From NCBI GenBank assembly GCA_021161995.1, contig JAGGZO010000026.1:1-6618 (forward strand): DNA of 6,618 bases. The letters run 5' to 3'. Numbering within the stretch: position 1 is the first letter of the stretch; each line of letters opens with the position of its first letter. This document shows positions 5,430 to 6,618 of the stretch, one piece after another. The translations under genes and the position numbers were made by a program. Under the pieces are notes generated by a model. That model was given only the letters and a program-made list of their open reading frames with translations, was not told where the DNA came from and did no database searches. The stretch comes from Candidatus Aenigmatarchaeota archaeon. GTDB taxonomy: Archaea; Aenigmatarchaeota; Aenigmatarchaeia; CG10238-14; SpSt-28.

Positions 5430-5663
5430 TTGGCTAAGAGAAAACTTAAACCATTTACTCCGCGGATGACTGAGGTTCTATTGAAGATTTATGAGGCGCA
5501 TGGAGTGCTGAGGGTTAAAAGTTTAAGATCTCTCGGCGTTCAAACAGTTTTGGCATTGGAGCGTAGAAGCCTAGTTCACAGAGAGTATGATCCGAAGGCT
5601 AAGTATTGGATCATCAGAATTACAGGTAAAGGTGAAAGAGTTGCTAGAGGTTTAGGAGGTTAA
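5430..5663 (+). CDS. Gene D: small winged-helix DNA-binding protein, TTG start
   Basis: A 77-residue basic protein (MAKRKLKPFTPRM...) with the layout of a stand-alone winged helix: helix 1 at 11-24 (PRMTEVLLKIYEAH), helix 2 at ~29-35 (VKSLRSLG), recognition helix ~38-50 (QTVLALERRSLVH), and a two-strand wing, REYDPKAKYWIIRITGKGERVA, whose end resembles the 'lTxkGxxva' close of MarR- and PadR-like domains. It is probably a transcription factor, possibly controlling this cluster. An ATG at 5400 in the same frame is rejected because it falls inside the TATA box and would add a MLFYFLGGIIL leader. TTG 5430 gives the natural MAKRK start and the shared leader spacing. Gene E follows after 4 bases, and its ribosome site is the 3' end of this gene, so the two are probably translated together. 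Confidence 0.75.
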   Translation: MAKRKLKPFTPRMTEVLLKIYEAHGVLRVKSLRSLGVQTVLALERRSLVHREYDPKAKYWIIRITGKGERVARGLGG

Positions 5664-5667
5664 AGCC

Positions 5668-6354
5668 ATGCCTGGACCACTACTCAAAATTAAAAGTAAA
5701 AACGATTTAATTCAAAAACTCAGAAGACATTATGGTTATACTCGTGATCAAGCTAGAATTGTTGCTAATGCAGCTTATGAAGGACCAGGATACTATTATC
5801 ATCGAGGAGCCGACTACTTCGTCAGATTTTCAAGTAAACGTGATCTAGCTAGAGGCGGCATTATTGGTAAAGGACGATATAGACACACTTATGATCCAAT
5901 AGTTGAAGTAGCCAGGAGATTGGCTGAAGAAACAATAACTACTGCTGAATCAATTTCACGTAGAGTTGAAGAGAAAGTTCATAGACCTATTAAGGCTGAA
6001 AAAATAGTTAAGGCTGCATTTCCAAGACGGCCTAAAATTCCACGTGAAGTTAAACATATAGCCGATTATGTTTGGGATGAACTCAGCCCAACAGTTAAAC
6101 GTGAAGGCAAATGGACCTACATAATGGTTTTAAACATCGTTAAAATGCTATATGATTATGCGAGAGAGCAGGGAGTGGATATTCAAAGAATAGATCTCAT
6201 ACATGAATTTGACTGGACACTAGGCTACTACCATGTAAAAGGAGAAATCTTAAAGCGGTTAATGAAAACCATTGAAGAACAATATGCAGGTCTAACAGAC
6301 AAAGACATTGAAACAATGACAGAAGCATGGTATGAACCCTATAAAGGGAATTGA
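5668..6354 (+). CDS. Gene E: 228-residue basic protein of unknown function
   Basis: Starts MPGPLLKIKSKNDLIQ after a canonical AGGAGGT site (5654-5660) inside the end of gene D, so the start is secure and coupled to D. The N-terminal part (1-75) has a helix pair (NDLIQKLRRHYGYTRDQARIV), an aromatic patch with GPGYYYHRGADYFVRF (39-54) and a glycine-rich basic stretch, RGGIIGKGRYRH (62-73). This is not a Walker A motif: no GK(S/T) follows a strand. Residues 76-118 look helix-turn-helix-like (TTAESISRRV...IKAEKIVKAAF). The rest is mainly helical, with WDELSP and WTYIMVLNIVKMLYDYAREQG, and ends acidic. No membrane segment, cysteine cluster or nuclease motif is visible. It may be a nucleic-acid-binding or structural protein of a mobile element; the family is unknown to me. 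Confidence 0.8.
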   Translation: MPGPLLKIKSKNDLIQKLRRHYGYTRDQARIVANAAYEGPGYYYHRGADYFVRFSSKRDLARGGIIGKGRYRHTYDPIVEVARRLAEETITTAESISRRVEEKVHRPIKAEKIVKAAFPRRPKIPREVKHIADYVWDELSPTVKREGKWTYIMVLNIVKMLYDYAREQGVDIQRIDLIHEFDWTLGYYHVKGEILKRLMKTIEEQYAGLTDKDIETMTEAWYEPYKGN

Positions 6355-6570
6355 AAGAAATGGGGGTAGAGTTTTATAAACTATCCAAAAATGAATTTTT
6401 AGTAATATCTTATAGTTAATTATATTGGCGGCATTCTCCATTAACTATGGAAACCTCGACTAGGCGAATTTCTCTTTCACTCTTACAGATGTGTGATGCT
6501 AGTTGATTTCCAGTTAACCTTTAAGCGGATTTGAACATTTAAATATTCGATTTCTCCAAAACCATCAAGA
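6355..6570. other. Non-coding tail after gene E
   Basis: No convincing gene is seen on either strand. Short plus-strand frames of about 19 codons start at 6360 (MGVEFYKLSKNEF...) and 6447 (METSTRRISL...), with no support beyond position. A short T run near 6396-6400 could help end transcription of gene E. The stretch also holds the hairpin at 6412-6448. Confidence 0.4.
6412..6448. repeat. Inverted repeat with a perfect 9-bp stem
   Basis: ATAGTTAAT (6412-6420) and ATTAACTAT (6440-6448) are exact reverse complements around a 19-base loop; GG (6427-6428) and CC (6438-6439) could add an inner pair, and two G-U pairs could extend the base. It lies about 60 bases after gene E. No T run follows directly, so it is not a classical terminator; it may stabilise the 3' end of the transcript or bind a protein. 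Confidence 0.4.
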
Positions 6571-6584
6571 CGAAATATTTATAG
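6570..6584 (+). promoter_or_regulatory. TATA box for a gene at the right edge
   Basis: GACGAAATATTTATAG contains AATATTTAT, identical to the TATA box of gene B. A transcript would start near 6603. A TTG at 6599 followed by AAAGATCTTTCATCG (MKDLSS...) would be a near-leaderless start of the kind seen for genes A and D, but only six codons lie inside the window. The box is also AT-rich enough to be chance. Confidence 0.3.
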
Positions 6585-6618
6585 TTTCCTTCAACATTTT
6601 GAAAGATCTTTCATCGTC

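Noticed and set aside
6360..6419. Plus-strand frame of 19 codons just after gene E
   Set aside because: It is too short, has no ribosome site and no recognisable content.
6565..6618. Minus-strand frame ending at 6565, possibly the C-terminus of a gene beyond the right edge
   Set aside because: Only 17 codons are visible and they overlap a better plus-strand TATA box.
1..6618. CRISPR arrays, tRNA or rRNA genes, insertion-sequence ends
   Set aside because: No regularly spaced repeats, no cloverleaf or rRNA-like stretch and no transposase were seen on either strand.

Overview
The window looks archaeal and probably thermophilic. Promoters have TATA-like boxes about 26 bases before gene starts, some genes seem leaderless, arginine codons are mostly AGA/AGG, lysine and isoleucine are abundant, and intergenic DNA is very AT-rich. 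No rRNA, tRNA or conserved housekeeping gene is present, so no lineage is named. This is accessory DNA: a restriction-modification operon on the minus strand, back to back with a plus-strand run of small genes that I mostly do not recognise.

Left part (1-427): very AT-rich. It holds a possible partial reading frame at the left edge, a possible 50-residue protein (172-324, minus) and the T-rich region where R-M transcription probably ends. Centre (428-3998, minus): a tight three-gene operon, transcribed right to left. It encodes a 135-residue protein that looks like a thioredoxin fold without its cysteines, a PD-(D/E)XK-type endonuclease whose start overlaps the first gene by 4 bases, and, 2 bases further on, a 675-residue beta-class DNA methyltransferase of the N4-cytosine type. 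The methyltransferase carries an extra middle region, a zinc ribbon and a C-terminal putative DNA-binding domain. Together the last two form a probable Type II R-M pair. The first gene is a candidate accessory factor.

Divergent control region (3999-4318): TATA elements on both strands, a repeated 11-base promoter box, a dyad between two opposed promoters and several inverted repeats.

Right part (4319-6354, plus): five small genes, A to E. A, C and E are unrecognised. B is a small zinc-finger protein broken by a frameshift. D is a winged-helix protein. The starts of A, B, C and D share a leader, TCTATTTWWTGGG, 6-8 bases before the start codon; this moves three annotated starts (A, C and D) downstream of the longest-ORF choice, two of them to TTG codons. 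E instead has a classical AGGAGGT site and is probably coupled to D. The set resembles the early or accessory genes of an archaeal virus or plasmid, but no integrase, replication or capsid gene is visible. The tail (6355-6618) holds a hairpin and a TATA box that probably serves a gene starting at the right edge.
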